Shown here in pieces: positions 62,885-64,000 of a DNA stretch of 64,000 bases. The notes beneath the pieces are model-generated. The model had not been told where the DNA came from, made no database searches, and saw only the letters and a list, made by a program, of their open reading frames with translations. The position numbers and the translations under genes were made by a program. The DNA comes from Sphingopyxis terrae subsp. terrae NBRC 15098 (GTDB lineage Bacteria; Pseudomonadota; Alphaproteobacteria; Sphingomonadales; Sphingomonadaceae). Location of the stretch: the NCBI RefSeq assembly GCF_001598815.1, contig NZ_BCZQ01000017.1:124001-188000 (forward strand), in the 5' to 3' direction. Every line of letters begins with the position of its first letter. Position 1 is the first letter of the stretch.

Positions 62885-63750
62885 CCAAGCTCCTTCACGA
62901 GATCGGTCAGCGCATCGGCTGCCCTGGTGCGAAAGCGCTCCTTGTGCCGCAGCGCTTCGAACGGACGCGCCGGCAGTCCGAGGCCAAGATCTTGGAGATG
63001 CCCGGCCAAGAGCGCACGGCGGACGACCAGCTCGGACAGCACCGCCACCCCGGCGCCGGCCTCGACCGCCGAACGAACCGCTTCGTTGGACGGCAGGGTC
63101 ATGCCGATGCGCAGGTCAGCGGGATCGATGCCGCGATGGCGCAGCACTTCCTCGAAGGTCGAGCGCGTGCCCGATCCCTGTTCGCGCACGATCCAGTTGG
63201 CCTCGCGGATCCAGTTTTCATCAACATTCCTGGTTCGCTCTGCGCCGACCAGTAGCATCCGGTCCTCGGCGACCTTCCAGTGCGCAAGTGCCGGCTGGTC
63301 GACCGAACCTTCGACAAAGCCCAGTTCGGCCGTGCCGTCGAGCACCTGCGCAGCAGCACCGTCGGTGTTTTCGATCACCAGTTCGATGCCGATCAGCGGA
63401 TGGCGGCGATGAAATTCAGCGAGGCGCGCAGGCAGCCAGTAGCTGGCGATGGTCTGACTCGCGACGATCCGCAGCGTACCGCGCTTGAGACCACCGAACT
63501 CCGACAGCGCCAGTTCGGCGCTCGCGGCCCGGCCAAGGACGGCGCGCGCCTCGTCCAGAAACATGCGGCCGGCCTCGGTGAGCTCAATGCCGCGCCCGAC
63601 CCGGTGAAAGAGCGGCACGTCGTGGCGCGCTTCGAGCGCGGCGATGGCGGCACTCGCCGCCGACTGGGTGACGTTGAGTGCCTCGGCGGCGCGGGTCATA
63701 TGCTCGCGCTCGGCGACGCCAACGAAAATACGAAGTTGTTCGAGGGTCAT
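62881..63750 (-). CDS. LysR-family regulator of the sulfite genes
   Basis: A 289-residue activator. N-terminal winged helix-turn-helix (TLEQLRIFVGVAEREHMTRAAEALNVTQSAASAAIAALE), then the effector-binding domain (GTLRIVASQTIASYWLP, IENTDGAAAQVLDGTAELGFVEG, SNEAVRSAVEAGAGVAVLSELVV). It resembles the CbbR/CysB side of the family. Unusually for LysR it is co-directional with and coupled to its presumed target, so it would be autoregulated from the promoter at about 63760-63830, where tandem repeats lie. Confidence 0.85.
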   Translation of the reverse strand: MTLEQLRIFVGVAEREHMTRAAEALNVTQSAASAAIAALEARHDVPLFHRVGRGIELTEAGRMFLDEARAVLGRAASAELALSEFGGLKRGTLRIVASQTIASYWLPARLAEFHRRHPLIGIELVIENTDGAAAQVLDGTAELGFVEGSVDQPALAHWKVAEDRMLLVGAERTRNVDENWIREANWIVREQGSGTRSTFEEVLRHRGIDPADLRIGMTLPSNEAVRSAVEAGAGVAVLSELVVRRALLAGHLQDLGLGLPARPFEALRHKERFRTRAADALTDLVKELG

Positions 63751-63788
63751 ATCGATCTCCTGCAGGGATCAATAGACCGGCGCGATCA

Positions 63789-63820
63789 ATCGTTCCAACT
63801 TGTTGATTGGATCGTTCCAA
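63789..63820. promoter_or_regulatory. Tandem ATCGTTCCAA repeats upstream of LysR gene
   Basis: ATCGTTCCAA occurs at 63789-63798 and again at 63811-63820, 22 bases apart, i.e. two helical turns on the same face of DNA. A further GATTGG/CCAATC set surrounds them. They lie 39-70 bases before the LysR start, where an autoregulatory site is expected. LysR sites are usually T-N11-A dyads, so these may also belong to another regulator or form the -35 region. Confidence 0.5.
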
Positions 63821-63827
63821 TCGTCAT

Positions 63828-64000
63828 TTACGATTGGTCGAGCAGGGCCGCTGTTTCGCTGAATGCCGCGCGAAGGCGATCCCCAACCTGCGGACTTGTA
63901 CAGACGTTGGCCGGGCTGGGGTGCGGCATCGGGATGATCTTGATCGAAGCATCATGCGCCGACACGAGTTGTCCGGCCTTGGTCGCCACCCGGCCGGCCA
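63828..64000 (-). CDS. Uracil-DNA glycosylase family protein, 3' end only
   Basis: The last 57 codons of a gene whose start lies beyond the right edge. They include KIIPMPHPSPANV, the HPSP(x)N motif of the uracil-DNA glycosylase superfamily that lies in the base-excision pocket, then QVGDRLRAAFSETAALL and the stop. By family it removes uracil from DNA. The stop is about 80 bases before the LysR gene, on the same strand. Confidence 0.6.
   Translation of the reverse strand, partial: AGRVATKAGQLVSAHDASIKIIPMPHPSPANVCTSPQVGDRLRAAFSETAALLDQS

Overview
The window is GC-rich alphaproteobacterial DNA, most likely from a sphingomonad (Sphingopyxis, Sphingomonas or a relative). The signs are a large STN-domain TonB receptor with FecI/FecR regulators, an imuA-imuB-dnaE2 cassette under direct-repeat (GAAC-N7-GAAC) SOS boxes, and a conjugation module of the DUF736/DUF2840/DUF2285/Trb type. 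No rRNA, tRNA, CRISPR array, integrase, transposase or partition gene was seen, so I cannot say whether this is an integrative conjugative element (ICE) or a plasmid, nor place its ends.

Layout. 1-3.9 kb: an iron-uptake-type TonB receptor, FecR anti-sigma and FecI sigma operon on the minus strand. 4.2-20 kb: an accessory stretch dominated by genes that look like defence or toxin-antitoxin functions: a winged-helix/nuclease protein, a nucleotidyltransferase-HEPN fusion, a PIN-domain protein, an AbiE-like pair, and an operon of a PHP-SMC (TrlF-like) protein, a secreted protein and a very large STAND NTPase with an N-terminal nuclease. Small conjugative-element genes (DUF736, an entry-exclusion-like lipoprotein) lie among them. 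20-30 kb: a secreted phosphoesterase, an HU protein and an SOS block of two divergent SRAP genes sharing one LexA-type box, then imuA, imuB and dnaE2 behind a second box. 30-32 kb: a second DUF736 gene and a cobalt/nickel efflux operon (DmeR/DmeF). 32-35 kb: a tightly overlapping three-gene operon of a HEPN-motif protein, a Pycsar-like nucleotide cyclase and a second HEPN-motif protein; I rate this the best candidate for an undescribed defence system.

35-58.6 kb: the conjugation core. It runs small accessory genes, DUF736, a DUF6499/DUF2285 gene split by a reading-frame change, an AlpA-like regulator, DUF2840, the TraF peptidase, a fourth DUF736, a lytic transglycosylase, a DUF3363 relaxase, the TraG/VirD4 coupling protein and an RHH regulator. 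An accessory insert follows (HEPN pair, RadC-like protein, LuxR-type membrane-anchored regulator). Then comes a complete trbB-C-D-E-J-K-L-F-G-I mating-pair cluster with DUF2274. Most of these genes overlap by 4 bases (ATGA/GTGA), implying coupled translation.

58.7-64 kb: a minus-strand group for sulfite handling (LysR regulator, TDT/SLAC1 transporter, sulfite dehydrogenase SorA and its cytochrome c SorB), then a metallo-beta-lactamase-fold hydrolase and a DUF202 membrane protein. The window ends in the 3' part of a uracil-DNA-glycosylase-like gene.

A theme across the element is a structured, GC-rich 5' leader ending in a strong hairpin just before the ribosome binding site, seen upstream of two DUF736 genes, HU, a 54-residue protein and trbB. 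It suggests a shared post-transcriptional control of element genes. All functional calls are from reading the sequence; no database search was possible.
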